Under the pieces are notes generated by a model. It was not told the DNA's origin. It made no database searches and saw nothing but the letters and a program-made list of their open reading frames with translations. Shown here piece by piece: positions 53,095-62,400 of a stretch of 64,000 bases of DNA. Every line of letters starts with the position of its first letter. Position 1 is the first letter of the stretch. This DNA comes from Alistipes sp. An66 (GTDB lineage Bacteria > Bacteroidota > Bacteroidia > Bacteroidales > Rikenellaceae). A program made the position numbers and the translations under genes. The stretch is taken from assembly GCF_002161445.1 (NCBI RefSeq), contig NZ_NFHT01000009.1:50731-114730 (forward strand). Reading direction: 5' to 3'.

Positions 53095-56000
53095 ATGGCA
53101 TCCCGCAATACATCCACCAACGCACGGCAGAACGTGCAGCGTTCGAATCGCGACAGCGCCCGCTGGATTGCGGGTCTGCTGGTGCTGTGTCTGGGTCTGT
53201 TCGCTGCCGCGGCGGTCTTCTTCTCCTTTTTCAGCTGGGACGCGGACCAGAGCGTCCTGCAAAAAACCGCCGAGGACCGCGAGTTGCTCGGCGCCGAGAT
53301 CGAAAACCCCTGCGGACCGCTCGGCGCGCGGCTCGGACGCCTGCTGGTCGACAATTCGTTCGGCATTTTCGGGATCCTGATTCCCGTGATGCTGATCCTC
53401 ATCGGTCTGCGGATCATCCGCCAGCAGCCGCTGCGGCTCAACCAGTCGATCCTTTCGCTCTTCCTCGTCATGATCCTCGGGTCGATGACGCTGGGCTTCC
53501 TGCTCGACACCCGTTGGGAGCTCTGTTCGAGCACGGGGCTGGGCGGCGCCTTCGGCAACCTGATGGCCAGCCGCCGCCCCTTCGGCGAAACCCCGGCGAT
53601 CGGTCTGCTGCCGGGGGCCATCGGCTCGTTGGGGACGCTGATCCTGCTTGTCGGAGGGTGGATCCTGACGGGCGTCTTCATCAACCGCAACTTCATCAAC
53701 AAGGTCAACCGGGCGGGCAACGTCCTCGTGGATCAGAGCGAGAAGATCGTCGATACGGTCCGCAGCAAGGTGATCCACCCGCGCGGCGGGGAGGATACGC
53801 CGCTCGACGGACCGACGCCGCTGGCGGATGCCGCGGCGAATGGCGTGCGCGGAGCGGAGGCAGCCGCGGCTGCGGAACCGACTGCGCGGCAGCGCTCCGG
53901 AGCAGAGTCCGCGACGGATGCGGGGATCCGGCGTCCGGAATCCGCGGAGAGGAGCAGCACGGAGCCGTCGGAACGTCGTCCGGTCGGTTTGCAGGTCGAG
54001 CGCCCGGCCGTGCAGCGCGCCGGGGATCCGGAAGGTGCCGGACCGGTTCCGGTGTCGCCGCGGACGGGCGTACAACGCCCGGCGGCGGAGGATCCCTTCG
54101 TGGAGCTGCTGCCCGACGGTACGCCGGTCGGAGCGCCTGCGGAGCCGGAGCCGGCGGCCGGAGCCGCGGTTGCGGACGGGGAGTTCACCGAAGTGGATCT
54201 TTCGCATCCGGAAGGACGTGTGGTAATGGGGCGCGGCGGGCTGGTCGAGCTGGAACGCCCGGCACCCCGGAATCCGTCGGGCGGACGCCCGACGGCGGAT
54301 CCGGACGATCCGTTCATCGAGATCACGGTCGGAGACGACGTCCCGGAGGCGGCACAGTCCGCGTCGGAGGCGGAAAACAGCCCGTCGGGAGCCACGGAGC
54401 CCTTCGGGGCGGAGGAGGTTCCCGGCGCGGTCGGCGTCGCCGGAGCGGCTTCCGGAGAGCCGGAAGCGTCCGGCGCGGATGGGGCGGAGGGGCCGGCATT
54501 CGCGGAGACAGGAACGGGAGCGCCTGCGGCCGCACCGGAAGGACTGGTGGTGACGGTCGAGGAGCATGCGGCGAAACTGGTCGACGCGAAGTCGATCCCC
54601 ACGGAGAGCTACGATCCGCTGAAAGACCTGGTGAACTACCGCAAGCCGCCCGTGACGCTGTTGGAGGACTATATTTCGGATTCGGAGGTCTCCGACGAGG
54701 AGATCTTCGAGAACAAGACCAAGATCGAGGAGACGCTCAAATATTTCGGCATTCCGATCCAGCGCATCAAGGCCACGGTGGGCCCGACGGTGACGCTCTA
54801 CGAGATCGTGCAGGCGCAGGGCGTCAAGATCTCGAAGATCCAGGGCTTGCAGAACGACATTGCGCAGAGCCTCAAAGCCGAGTCGGGCATCCGCATCATC
54901 GCGCCGATCCCGGGCCGCGGGACGATCGGCATCGAGGTCCCGAACCGCAACAAGCAGGTCGTCTCGATGTATTCGGCGGTGCGTTCGCTGCGCTTCCAGG
55001 AGTCGAAGGCCGAGCTGCCGGTGGTCATCGGGCGCACGATCCAGAACGAGAACTACGTCTTCGACCTGACGAAGATGCCGCACCTGCTCGTGGCCGGTGC
55101 CACGGGACAGGGCAAGTCCGTGGGACTGAACGCCATCATCACGTCGCTGCTCTACCGCAAGCATCCCGCGCAGCTGAAATTCGTGATGATCGACCCCAAG
55201 ATGGTCGAGTTCTCGCTCTACGCCCGGATCGAACGCCACTTCCTGGCCAAGATGCAGTCCGAGGAGGAGGCGATCGTTACGGACCCGAAGAAGGCCGTCT
55301 ATACGCTCAACGCCCTCTGCACGGAGATGGACACGCGTCTGGAACTCTGCAAGAGGGCCGGGGCGCGGAACATCGCGGAGTACAATGCGAAGTTCGTGGC
55401 GCGGCAGCTGAATCCGATGAACGGACACCGCTATCTGCCCTATATCGTGGTGGTGATCGACGAGTTCGCCGACCTGATCATGACGGCCAAGGAGGTCGAA
55501 ACGCCCGTGACGCGTCTGGCCCAGAAGGCCCGCGCCATCGGCATCCACCTGATCATCGCCACGCAGCGTCCGTCGGTCGACGTCATCACGGGCAAGATCA
55601 AGGCCAACTTCCCGGCCCGTATCGCCTTCCGCGTGATGCAGATGATCGACTCGCGGACGATCATCGACCGTCCGGGCGCCGACCAGCTGATCGGCCGCGG
55701 CGACATGCTCATCTCGAAGGACGGCGAGCTGACCCGTATCCAGTGTGCGCTGGTCGAGACGAGGGAGGTCGAGCGCATCACGGACTACATCTCCAAGCAG
55801 CAGGGCTATACGGAGGCCTATGCGCTGCCGGACTACACGCCCGACAGCAACGACGGGGTGCAGATGGGCAGCGAGGAGTCCTCGGCGCCGGTGAAGTACG
55901 ACTCGCTCTTCGCCGAGATCGCCCGCGATGCGGTGTCGAGCGGTCAGATCTCGACGTCGATGATCCAGCGCAACTACGAGGTAGGATTCAACCGTGCGGG

Positions 56001-56127
56001 TCGCATCATGACGCAGCTCGAACGGGCCGGCATCGTCGGCCGTCAGCAGGGTGCCAAGCCCCGTGACATTCTCTTCTACGACCTTCCCTCGCTGGAAGCC
56101 AAGTTGCAGGAGCTTGGGGTGTCGTAG
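53095..56127 (+). CDS. ftsK: DNA translocase FtsK
   Basis: The start at 53095 gives 1010 residues and fits the -7 box. The N-terminal domain has four membrane helices (first LLVLCLGLFAAAAVFFSFFSW, last LGTLILLVGGWILTGVFI) that tie it to the division septum. A linker from about residue 240 to 485 is Ala/Pro/Glu/Gly-rich. The motor begins near residue 510, with Walker A GATGQGKSVG (Lys674) and Walker B IVVVIDEFADLI. The C-terminal winged-helix gamma domain (STSMIQRNYEVGFNRAGRIM...AGIVGRQQGAKPRDIL) reads polar sequences and activates Xer recombination at dif. Confidence 0.96.
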   Translation: MASRNTSTNARQNVQRSNRDSARWIAGLLVLCLGLFAAAAVFFSFFSWDADQSVLQKTAEDRELLGAEIENPCGPLGARLGRLLVDNSFGIFGILIPVMLILIGLRIIRQQPLRLNQSILSLFLVMILGSMTLGFLLDTRWELCSSTGLGGAFGNLMASRRPFGETPAIGLLPGAIGSLGTLILLVGGWILTGVFINRNFINKVNRAGNVLVDQSEKIVDTVRSKVIHPRGGEDTPLDGPTPLADAAANGVRGAEAAAAAEPTARQRSGAESATDAGIRRPESAERSSTEPSERRPVGLQVERPAVQRAGDPEGAGPVPVSPRTGVQRPAAEDPFVELLPDGTPVGAPAEPEPAAGAAVADGEFTEVDLSHPEGRVVMGRGGLVELERPAPRNPSGGRPTADPDDPFIEITVGDDVPEAAQSASEAENSPSGATEPFGAEEVPGAVGVAGAASGEPEASGADGAEGPAFAETGTGAPAAAPEGLVVTVEEHAAKLVDAKSIPTESYDPLKDLVNYRKPPVTLLEDYISDSEVSDEEIFENKTKIEETLKYFGIPIQRIKATVGPTVTLYEIVQAQGVKISKIQGLQNDIAQSLKAESGIRIIAPIPGRGTIGIEVPNRNKQVVSMYSAVRSLRFQESKAELPVVIGRTIQNENYVFDLTKMPHLLVAGATGQGKSVGLNAIITSLLYRKHPAQLKFVMIDPKMVEFSLYARIERHFLAKMQSEEEAIVTDPKKAVYTLNALCTEMDTRLELCKRAGARNIAEYNAKFVARQLNPMNGHRYLPYIVVVIDEFADLIMTAKEVETPVTRLAQKARAIGIHLIIATQRPSVDVITGKIKANFPARIAFRVMQMIDSRTIIDRPGADQLIGRGDMLISKDGELTRIQCALVETREVERITDYISKQQGYTEAYALPDYTPDSNDGVQMGSEESSAPVKYDSLFAEIARDAVSSGQISTSMIQRNYEVGFNRAGRIMTQLERAGIVGRQQGAKPRDILFYDLPSLEAKLQELGVS

Positions 56128-56173
56128 GCCGGCGTCGGGCCGTGGGGCGTGGGCCGTGGGGTCCGGTTTACGG

Positions 56174-56251
56174 GGTCGGTCGTGGGGCGTCGGGCGTGAT
56201 AAGGCGTCGGGGTCGGTTTCCGGTCGGTCGTGGGGCGTGATAAGGCGTCGG
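56174..56251. repeat. G-rich imperfect direct repeats between ftsK and lolA
   Basis: GGGCGTGATAAGGCGTCGG occurs at 56192-56210 and 56233-56251. GGTCGGTCGTGGGGCGT occurs at 56174-56190 and 56222-56238. Different spacings (41 and 48 bases) show the copies have diverged by small indels. No terminator for ftsK is seen, so lolA may be read through. Confidence 0.75.
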
Positions 56252-56308
56252 TTGTCGGAGACATCGGAGGGCAGCCGGCAGGTAAAACGAAAAAAAGAGA
56301 TTCCGAAG

Positions 56309-56908
56309 ATGAAACGATGGTTGCTTTTGGCGGTGTTGCTGTGCGGCACGGTCCGTGCGGCGGAGAACCGCGCCGGGGAGATTCTCGAAAGGCTTGCCGC
56401 GGGGTTCCGCGCCATGAAAGGGTATGAGGTGGACTTCACGGTCGAGGCCGGGGAGTACCGCACCGCAGGCAGTTATGCCGTCGAGGGGCAGGGCTATTTC
56501 CTGACGCTGGGCGATGCCGAGGTTTTCTGCGACGGCACGGTCCGCTACGAGGTGGACAACGCCCGCCGCGAGGTGACGATTGCCGGAGTCGACTCCACGA
56601 GCCGCAACATCCTGAACAACCCCGTGCGGGCGTTCGATTTTCTGGGCGATGATTACCGCGCCGAACTCCTCTCCGAAACGGGAGGCAAGGCCGTGGTCCG
56701 GCTGACTCCGGTGGAGGGCAGCGGTGCCTCGGCCGGAACGGTCGCCGTGACGGTCTCGACCGCCACGATGCGTCCCGAGCAGCTCGATTACGACTATGAC
56801 GGCGAACGCATCCGGGTTGTGGTGCGGCGTGTCGCGCCGCTGGCGGGACCGCTTGCCCGCTTCGAGCGGAGCCGCTTCGAGGGGTACGAGTTCATCGACT
56901 TCCGTTAA
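56309..56908 (+). CDS. lolA: LolA-like outer-membrane lipoprotein carrier
   Basis: From the ATG at 56309 the protein has 199 residues with a signal peptide (MKRWLLLAVLLCGTVRA). LolA carries lipoproteins across the periplasm to the outer membrane. The fold marks are EILERLAAGFRAMKGYEVDFTVE, GQGYFLTLGDAEVFCDGTVRYEVDNARREVTI and the late LDYDYDGERIRVVV. It sits after ftsK as in many other Bacteroidota. A LolD-like ATPase is at 19603 in this window, although no LolCE permease is visible. Confidence 0.88.
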   Translation: MKRWLLLAVLLCGTVRAAENRAGEILERLAAGFRAMKGYEVDFTVEAGEYRTAGSYAVEGQGYFLTLGDAEVFCDGTVRYEVDNARREVTIAGVDSTSRNILNNPVRAFDFLGDDYRAELLSETGGKAVVRLTPVEGSGASAGTVAVTVSTATMRPEQLDYDYDGERIRVVVRRVAPLAGPLARFERSRFEGYEFIDFR

Positions 56909-56985
56909 TCTTGTCGAATGGCGGAGCGGATTGTCAGTAGGTTCGTTAAAAATATGGCGGCACGTCGTCTGTTGTTGATAGAGCG

Positions 56986-57714
56986 TTAGAGATCCTCTCC
57001 GTTGGCTTTATTGTACTCGTTATCGTAGAACATGAATATATGGTATTTACCCAATGGCTTTGAAATCATAAACCAAACAGATTTCTTGGTCAGCATGTTT
57101 ACCTCATATTCTACCGAATATTTTGCCGTTAATTTGAAAATTTCTGATAGAATTTCTTCTGACGGGTTATCTATCTGTTCTTGAGTGTATTTATGTAATA
57201 GATCTGATTGAACTTTTTTTGTGATAAGTTGGGTTCTTTTGGCGAGCGATAGCGAATCAGTCAGATCAGTCAGAGGTTTCTGGTAAAATATGGCTTCATA
57301 GCGTTTATTGTGGACGGCCATCTCATAGGCGAAATCTTCATCTTCAGGTATAGTTTGGTCTTCACTCAAAGATGTATATCTCGGATTGTTTTCGAATTGT
57401 TGGCAAAGCAAATTAAATCGGATTCTGATATCTGTTTCACCACGGGGGGCTTTATCTGCCAACATGATTCTATAGACTTTATTGTTGTTTGTTACAACCT
57501 GTACATAGACATCGGTTCCATTGAACTCGCCTTCCAAAACATCTTTGTCCCATGTGGTGGATGTGAACCCTTTGGCTTTCAGCTTTTCAATCATGGCGGG
57601 CTTGTATCCGTCGACCGGGATACCGAGAAATTCTGTGACGTCTTTTTCCGTTTCTTGCGCTTGCAAAGCCGTAGTGCAGACGAAAGCAATGGCTACGCAT
57701 AAAAATTTCTTCAT
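56986..57714 (-). CDS. Secreted protein of unknown function in an AT-rich island
   Basis: The ATG at 57714 gives 242 residues with a signal peptide (MKKFLCVAIAFVCTTALQAQ). The mature part begins EKDVTEFLGIPVDGYKPAMIEKLKAKGF and has charged, soluble sequence without membrane segments. I know similar Bacteroidales proteins only as hypothetical. Base use differs strongly from neighbours: the gene is roughly 40% GC by eye against about 60% around it, with many AAA, TTT and ATT codons. This suggests recent gain by transfer. Its mRNA would carry an unusually long structured leader (57715-57970). Confidence 0.75.
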   Translation of the reverse strand: MKKFLCVAIAFVCTTALQAQETEKDVTEFLGIPVDGYKPAMIEKLKAKGFTSTTWDKDVLEGEFNGTDVYVQVVTNNNKVYRIMLADKAPRGETDIRIRFNLLCQQFENNPRYTSLSEDQTIPEDEDFAYEMAVHNKRYEAIFYQKPLTDLTDSLSLAKRTQLITKKVQSDLLHKYTQEQIDNPSEEILSEIFKLTAKYSVEYEVNMLTKKSVWFMISKPLGKYHIFMFYDNEYNKANGEDL

Positions 57715-57755
57715 AGGTGTTGTCGTTTTGTCCCGCTGGCGGCTCCTCCGGCGGT

Positions 57756-57922
57756 CATTTGTAAACAAGAAGCGTGGTGCCGCAAATGCCACGTCTAAAC
57801 TTGAAGGTCGTAGGAAAACCTTTATTCAGAGATGTGGTAATAGCAGCCCACGCTATACGCGTGAGAACCATTACGCCTTTCTCTCTGAATAGTCTTGAAG
57901 TTCCTACGTTCCCGACTTCGAG
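57756..57922 (-). ncRNA. Candidate structured leader RNA with predicted pseudoknot
   Basis: The leader of the AT-rich ORF folds into nested perfect stems (plus-strand coordinates). These are 57800-57806 with 57916-57922 (one wobble); CGTAGGAA 57809-57816 with 57901-57908; TATTCAGAG 57823-57831 with 57883-57891; GTAAT 57837-57841 with 57870-57874; and CACGC 57849-57853 with 57859-57863. Next to these, CATTTG 57756-57761 pairs with CAAATG 57783-57788, while CGTGG 57773-57777 pairs with CCACG 57789-57793. These two pairings interleave as an H-type pseudoknot. I cannot assign it to a known riboswitch class. Confidence 0.6.
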
Positions 57923-57973
57923 ATAAGCATAACGCTTCTTTCAGTATGTCCCGGGTCAGGTATGGCCCTACGA

Positions 57974-57981
57974 CAAAGATA
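57974..57981 (-). promoter_or_regulatory. -7 element (TATCTTTG) for the AT-rich ORF and its leader
   Basis: It matches TAnnTTTG on the minus strand and would start a leader of about 250 bases before the ATG at 57714. Confidence 0.7.
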
Positions 57982-57984
57982 GCA

Positions 57985-58254
57985 AAAAAAATGTGACAAC
58001 CCTCTTTTTCCCGGCAAAAACTGCCGTTCTTTCTGCAAACTGCCTCCGTGGTTTAAGTCGTTGGTTTGATGAGAGGCCGAGGGTTTGTGCGAATTGGACC
58101 ATCCTCCAGACCGTTTCTCCCGACCCTCTGTCGGGTGAAAATTTTTTTTGCCTCAAATCGCCCGAAAAGGGCCAAAAAACGGCATGTTCCCTGAAAAATA
58201 TCGCACGCGCGTGCGATTTTATCCCCCAAAGTTGCCCGGATCGCAAGAAATTAC
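57985..58254. other. Gene-free region upstream of gyrA
   Basis: There is no ORF with coding character. It contains a small hairpin CGGCA/TGCCG at 58012-58026 and a terminator-like hairpin CCCGAC/GTCGGG at 58119-58135 with a T run at 58142-58149 (plus strand). It also holds an 18-bp palindrome at 58200-58217. A small plus-strand RNA ending at 58149 is possible, but I find no promoter box for it. Confidence 0.5.
58200..58217. promoter_or_regulatory. Perfect 18-bp palindrome upstream of gyrA
   Basis: ATCGCACGCGCGTGCGAT is self-complementary over 18 bases and lies 38 bases before the gyrA -7 element. It is a candidate operator or cruciform; the regulator is unknown. Confidence 0.55.
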
Positions 58255-58262
58255 TATTTTTG
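58255..58262 (+). promoter_or_regulatory. -7 element (TATTTTTG) for gyrA
   Basis: It matches TAnnTTTG; GTTG at 58231-58234 is a partial -33 with a 20-base spacer. The leader is about 80 bases. Confidence 0.65.
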
Positions 58263-58346
58263 TTCGTTATTTGGCGGGTTGTACCGAGGGGCGGCAGACG
58301 CTCCGACGCCGACCCGCGAGCGCAATCGGTTTTATAGAAGAGATAG

Positions 58347-60938
58347 ATGCTTACAGAAGAAGAAAAGAATGCCGGTTTGGTGGGGCGTATTATCCCCATC
58401 AATATCGAAGAGCAGATGAAGTCGGCCTACATCGACTACTCGATGTCGGTCATCGTGTCGCGGGCCCTGCCCGACGTGCGCGACGGTCTGAAACCCGTAC
58501 ACCGACGCATCCTCTACGATATGAGCGCGGAGCTCAACCTCTACTCCGACAAACCGACCCGTAAGTCGGCGCGTATCGTCGGCGACGTGCTCGGTAAGTT
58601 CCACCCCCACGGCGATATGTCGGTCTACGACGCCATGGTGCGCCTGGCCCAGGAGTGGTCGATGCGCTACCCGCTGGTCGACGGGCAGGGTAACTTCGGT
58701 TCGATGGACGGCGACTCGCCTGCGGCCATGCGTTACACCGAGGCCCGCATGAAGAAGATCACCGACGAGGTGATGGCCGATATCGACAAGGAGACCGTCG
58801 ACTGGACGCTCAACTTCGACGATACGATCCCCGAACCTACGGTCCTGCCGACCAAAATCCCGCTGTTGATCGTCAACGGAGCCAGCGGTATCGCCGTCGG
58901 TATGGCCACCAATATGGCCCCGCACAACCTGGGCGAAGTGGTCGACGCCTGCTGCGCCTATGTCGACAACCCCGAGATCTCGGGCGAGGAGCTGCTGCAC
59001 TACGTCAAGGGCCCGGATTTCCCCACCGGAGGCCTCATCTACGGCTACGAGGGTGTGAAGGAGGCGATGCTGACGGGCCGCGGCCGCGTGATCATGCGCG
59101 CCAAGACCGAGATCGAGCATACGCCCAGCGGCCGCGAGTGCATCGTCGTCACGGAGATCCCCTACATGGTCAACAAGGCCGAGATGATCAAGAAGATCGC
59201 CGACCTGATCAACGACAAGAAGATCGACGGCATCTCCTACATCAACGACGAGTCGGACCGCAACGGACTGCGGATCATCATCATCCTGAAGCACGACGCC
59301 GTGGCGAGCGTGGTGCTCAACACGTTGTTCAAGAATACGCCGTTGCAGACGTCGTTCGCCGTGAACAACATCGCGCTGGTGAACGGACGGCCGCAGCTGC
59401 TGTCGATGCGCGACCTGATCAGACACTTCATCGATCACCGCCACGACGTGGTGGTTCGCCGCACGCGCTTCGACAAGCGCAAGGCCGAGGAGCGTCTGCA
59501 CATCGTGCTGGGTCTGCTGATCGCGCAGGACAACATCGACGAAATCGTGCATATCATCCGTTCGTCGCAGACGCCGGATGCCGCCAAGCAGGCGATGATG
59601 GAGCGCTTCGAGCTCTCGGAGATCCAGGCGTCGGCCATCATCGAGATGCGCCTGCGCGCCCTGACGGGACTCGAACGCGGCAAGCTGATCGCCGAACGCG
59701 ACGAGCTGACCGCCCTGATCGCCCACCTCACGGAGGTGCTGGCCAGCGTGGCCATGCAGATGCAGATCGTCAAGGATGAGCTGCTGGAAATCAAGGAGAA
59801 ATACGGCGACGAGCGCCGCACGGAGATCATCTATGCCTCGGAGGAGTTCAATCCGGAGGATTTCTATGCCGACGACGACATGGTGATCACCATCTCGCAC
59901 ATGGGCTACATCAAGCGCACGCCGCTGGCCGAATACCGCACGCAGAACCGCGGCGGCGTGGGGGCCAAGGGCAGTGCCACGCGCGACGAGGACTTCATCG
60001 AGCACATCTACGTGGCCTCGATGCACAACACGATGCTCTTCTTCACGGAGAAGGGACGCTGCTACTGGCTGAAAGTCTACGAGATCCCCGAGGGTACGCG
60101 TTCGTCGAAGGGCCGCGCGATCCAGAACGTCATCCAGATCGAGCCCGACGACAAGGTACGCGCCTATATCAACGTGAAGCGTCTGAACGATGAGGAGTAT
60201 GTGAACAACAACTACATCATCATGTGTACGAAGGACGGCACGATCAAGAAGACGAAGCTCGAAGCCTACTCGCGGCCGCGTCAGAACGGTGTGAACGCCA
60301 TCGTGATCCGCGAGGGCGACCAGCTGATCGAGGCCAAGCTGACGAGCGGCCAGGCCGAGGTGATGATCGCGGCGCGTGAAGGCAAGGCGATCCGCTTCAA
60401 CGAGACGACGGTGCGTCCGATCGGGCGTGTGGGCGCCGGTGTGCGCGGCATCTCGATCGACGAGGGCGACGAGGTCGTGGGCATGATCTGCGTGGAGCCC
60501 GACTCGAAGCAGGACGTGCTGGTATTGAGCGAGAACGGCTACGGCAAGCGTACCGATCTGGACGAGTACCGCATCACGAACCGCGGCGGCAAGGGCGTCA
60601 AGACGATCAACATCACGGAGAAGACCGGCAAGCTGATCTCGATCCAGGCCGTGACGGACGACAACGATCTGATGATCATCAACCGTTCGGGCCTGACGAT
60701 CCGCACCGCGGTGTCGCAGATCCGGCTCGCCGGGCGAGCCACGCAGGGCGTGCGGATCATCAACCTGCGCGAAGGCGACGCCATTGCTTCGGTGATGGCC
60801 GTTCCGGCCGCCGGCGAGGAGGAGACTCCGGCCGCGGAGGAGGGCGGAACTCCCGAAGGCGTCGTGGAGGCCGGGATCTCCGCAGATGCGGAGTCCGCGA
60901 CGGCGGCTCCCGGGACCGACGGCTCCGCGGAAGAATAG
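58347..60938 (+). CDS. gyrA: DNA gyrase subunit A
   Basis: The 863-residue gyrase subunit cuts and rejoins DNA to add negative supercoils. It begins [43 protein letters not shown], with the DNA-linking Tyr130 in [10 protein letters not shown]. The C-terminal pinwheel carries the GyrA-box-like NRGGKGVKT. In the quinolone region, [10 protein letters not shown] has Met91 where E. coli has Ser83, the main drug-contact residue; the Asp87 equivalent is kept. An Ala/Glu/Gly-rich tail ends the protein. A TPR gene follows after 45 bases, as in other Bacteroidales. Confidence 0.97.
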   Translation: MLTEEEKNAGLVGRIIPINIEEQMKSAYIDYSMSVIVSRALPDVRDGLKPVHRRILYDMSAELNLYSDKPTRKSARIVGDVLGKFHPHGDMSVYDAMVRLAQEWSMRYPLVDGQGNFGSMDGDSPAAMRYTEARMKKITDEVMADIDKETVDWTLNFDDTIPEPTVLPTKIPLLIVNGASGIAVGMATNMAPHNLGEVVDACCAYVDNPEISGEELLHYVKGPDFPTGGLIYGYEGVKEAMLTGRGRVIMRAKTEIEHTPSGRECIVVTEIPYMVNKAEMIKKIADLINDKKIDGISYINDESDRNGLRIIIILKHDAVASVVLNTLFKNTPLQTSFAVNNIALVNGRPQLLSMRDLIRHFIDHRHDVVVRRTRFDKRKAEERLHIVLGLLIAQDNIDEIVHIIRSSQTPDAAKQAMMERFELSEIQASAIIEMRLRALTGLERGKLIAERDELTALIAHLTEVLASVAMQMQIVKDELLEIKEKYGDERRTEIIYASEEFNPEDFYADDDMVITISHMGYIKRTPLAEYRTQNRGGVGAKGSATRDEDFIEHIYVASMHNTMLFFTEKGRCYWLKVYEIPEGTRSSKGRAIQNVIQIEPDDKVRAYINVKRLNDEEYVNNNYIIMCTKDGTIKKTKLEAYSRPRQNGVNAIVIREGDQLIEAKLTSGQAEVMIAAREGKAIRFNETTVRPIGRVGAGVRGISIDEGDEVVGMICVEPDSKQDVLVLSENGYGKRTDLDEYRITNRGGKGVKTINITEKTGKLISIQAVTDDNDLMIINRSGLTIRTAVSQIRLAGRATQGVRIINLREGDAIASVMAVPAAGEEETPAAEEGGTPEGVVEAGISADAESATAAPGTDGSAEE

Positions 60939-60983
60939 CAATGAACAGGGAAAACAACTGAAAAACTTTTAATTCCAATTCGT

Positions 60984-62330
60984 ATGAAAAAGACGATTTT
61001 GACGGCTCTCGCGGCGCTGCTCGTTGCAGTTCCCGCCGTGCAGGCCCAGAAGGTGAACAAGGAGGCTCTCCTCGCCAAGATCGAGAAGAGCGATGCCGAC
61101 ATCGCCAACGAGAAGAAGGCTTCGAAGTCCGCAACGTGGATCAACCGCGGCAAGGCTTTCTATGAGGTGGCAGTCGAGCCGACGAAGAACCTCTTCGTGA
61201 ACATGGAGGCCACGATGCTCAAACTGACGGTCGGGGATCCGAAGTCAACCTCGCAGGAGACGCTCAACGGCGTGCAGTACACGGCATGGGTCTATCCCTG
61301 GTTCACGGCCTACATCAAGGACAACAAGGTCGCTACGTGGAAGCAGACCAAATGGGTGATCAAGGATGCGCCCCGGAAGGCCATCGAAGCCTACAACAAG
61401 GCCTATGAGCTCGACCCGAAGAGCGCCGACAAGGTGAAGCAGGGCTTGCAGCAGGTCAGCGACTTCTGCTCGCAGGTCGGCAATGCCGGCATCGACTCCG
61501 GGGACTATACCGGAGCTGCGGATGCCTATGTTACGGCTTATGAGGCGCAGTCCAGCCCGGCCTATGGCAAGGCCGATCCGGCGCTGCTCTACTATGCGGG
61601 CTACCTGCTGACGGTCGACGGTGCGAACAACGCGGAGTCGTTCGTCCGGGGCGGCAACTACCTGCAACAGGCCATCGACCAGGGCTATGCCGACGAGGAG
61701 GGCAATATCTACTACTACCTCTTCCACTGCTACTACGGCCAGAAGGCTGCCGATCAGGAGAATGTCATGAAGTCCAAGCAGGCGCTGCTGACCGGTATCG
61801 AGAAGTTCCCGAAGAACGAGCGGATCCTCGACGGTCTGATGCAGCTCTATACGTCGGAAGAGGGTGTCGGTGACCCCGCGGACCTCGTGGCGCTGATCGA
61901 CAAGGCGATTGCCGACAACCCGACGAATGTCGACCTGTGGTTCGGCCGCGGACGGATCTTCTATGCCCTGAAAGATTACGACAAGAGCATCGAGTCGTTC
62001 GAGAAGGTCGTGGAGCTGAAACCCGACCTGTTCGAGGGTAACTACTATCTGGGAGTCTTCTACACGATCAAGGGCGATGCGCTCAATAAGGAGATGAACG
62101 AGAAGCAGTACAGCAGCCAGTCCGCATACGACACGGATCTGAAAGCCGTCAATGAGGTCTATCTGGCCGCCGTGCCCTGGTTCGAGAAGGCTCATGAGAT
62201 CAAACCCGAGGATGTGGATACGTTGGAGTTCCTGAAATCGCTCTGCTTCCGTCTGCGCGACGAACCGGGCATCATGGACAAGTACAACACCTACAACGCC
62301 CTCTACAAACAGGCAAAGGGTATCGAATAG
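60984..62330 (+). CDS. Secreted tetratricopeptide-repeat protein
   Basis: The 448-residue protein has a signal peptide (MKKTILTALAALLVAVPAVQAQ), so it is periplasmic or envelope-associated. It holds several TPR-like helical pairs: APRKAIEAYNKAYELDPKS, AGIDSGDYTGAADAYVTAYEA, and the clearest, NVDLWFGRGRIFYALKDYDKSIESFEKVVELKPD. TPR domains bind partner proteins. The conserved place beside gyrA seems positional rather than functional. A strong terminator follows. Confidence 0.85.
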   Translation: MKKTILTALAALLVAVPAVQAQKVNKEALLAKIEKSDADIANEKKASKSATWINRGKAFYEVAVEPTKNLFVNMEATMLKLTVGDPKSTSQETLNGVQYTAWVYPWFTAYIKDNKVATWKQTKWVIKDAPRKAIEAYNKAYELDPKSADKVKQGLQQVSDFCSQVGNAGIDSGDYTGAADAYVTAYEAQSSPAYGKADPALLYYAGYLLTVDGANNAESFVRGGNYLQQAIDQGYADEEGNIYYYLFHCYYGQKAADQENVMKSKQALLTGIEKFPKNERILDGLMQLYTSEEGVGDPADLVALIDKAIADNPTNVDLWFGRGRIFYALKDYDKSIESFEKVVELKPDLFEGNYYLGVFYTIKGDALNKEMNEKQYSSQSAYDTDLKAVNEVYLAAVPWFEKAHEIKPEDVDTLEFLKSLCFRLRDEPGIMDKYNTYNALYKQAKGIE

Positions 62331-62356
62331 TCGGTTCGGAATCCGATGATACGGAA

Positions 62357-62393
62357 AGCCCGGCCCACGGAAGTGGAGCCGGGCTCCCCTTTC
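62357..62393 (+). terminator. Intrinsic terminator after the TPR gene
   Basis: An 8-bp stem AGCCCGGC (62357-62364) / GCCGGGCT (62378-62385) is followed by CCCCTTTCTT. Confidence 0.75.
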
Positions 62394-62400
62394 TTAACCG

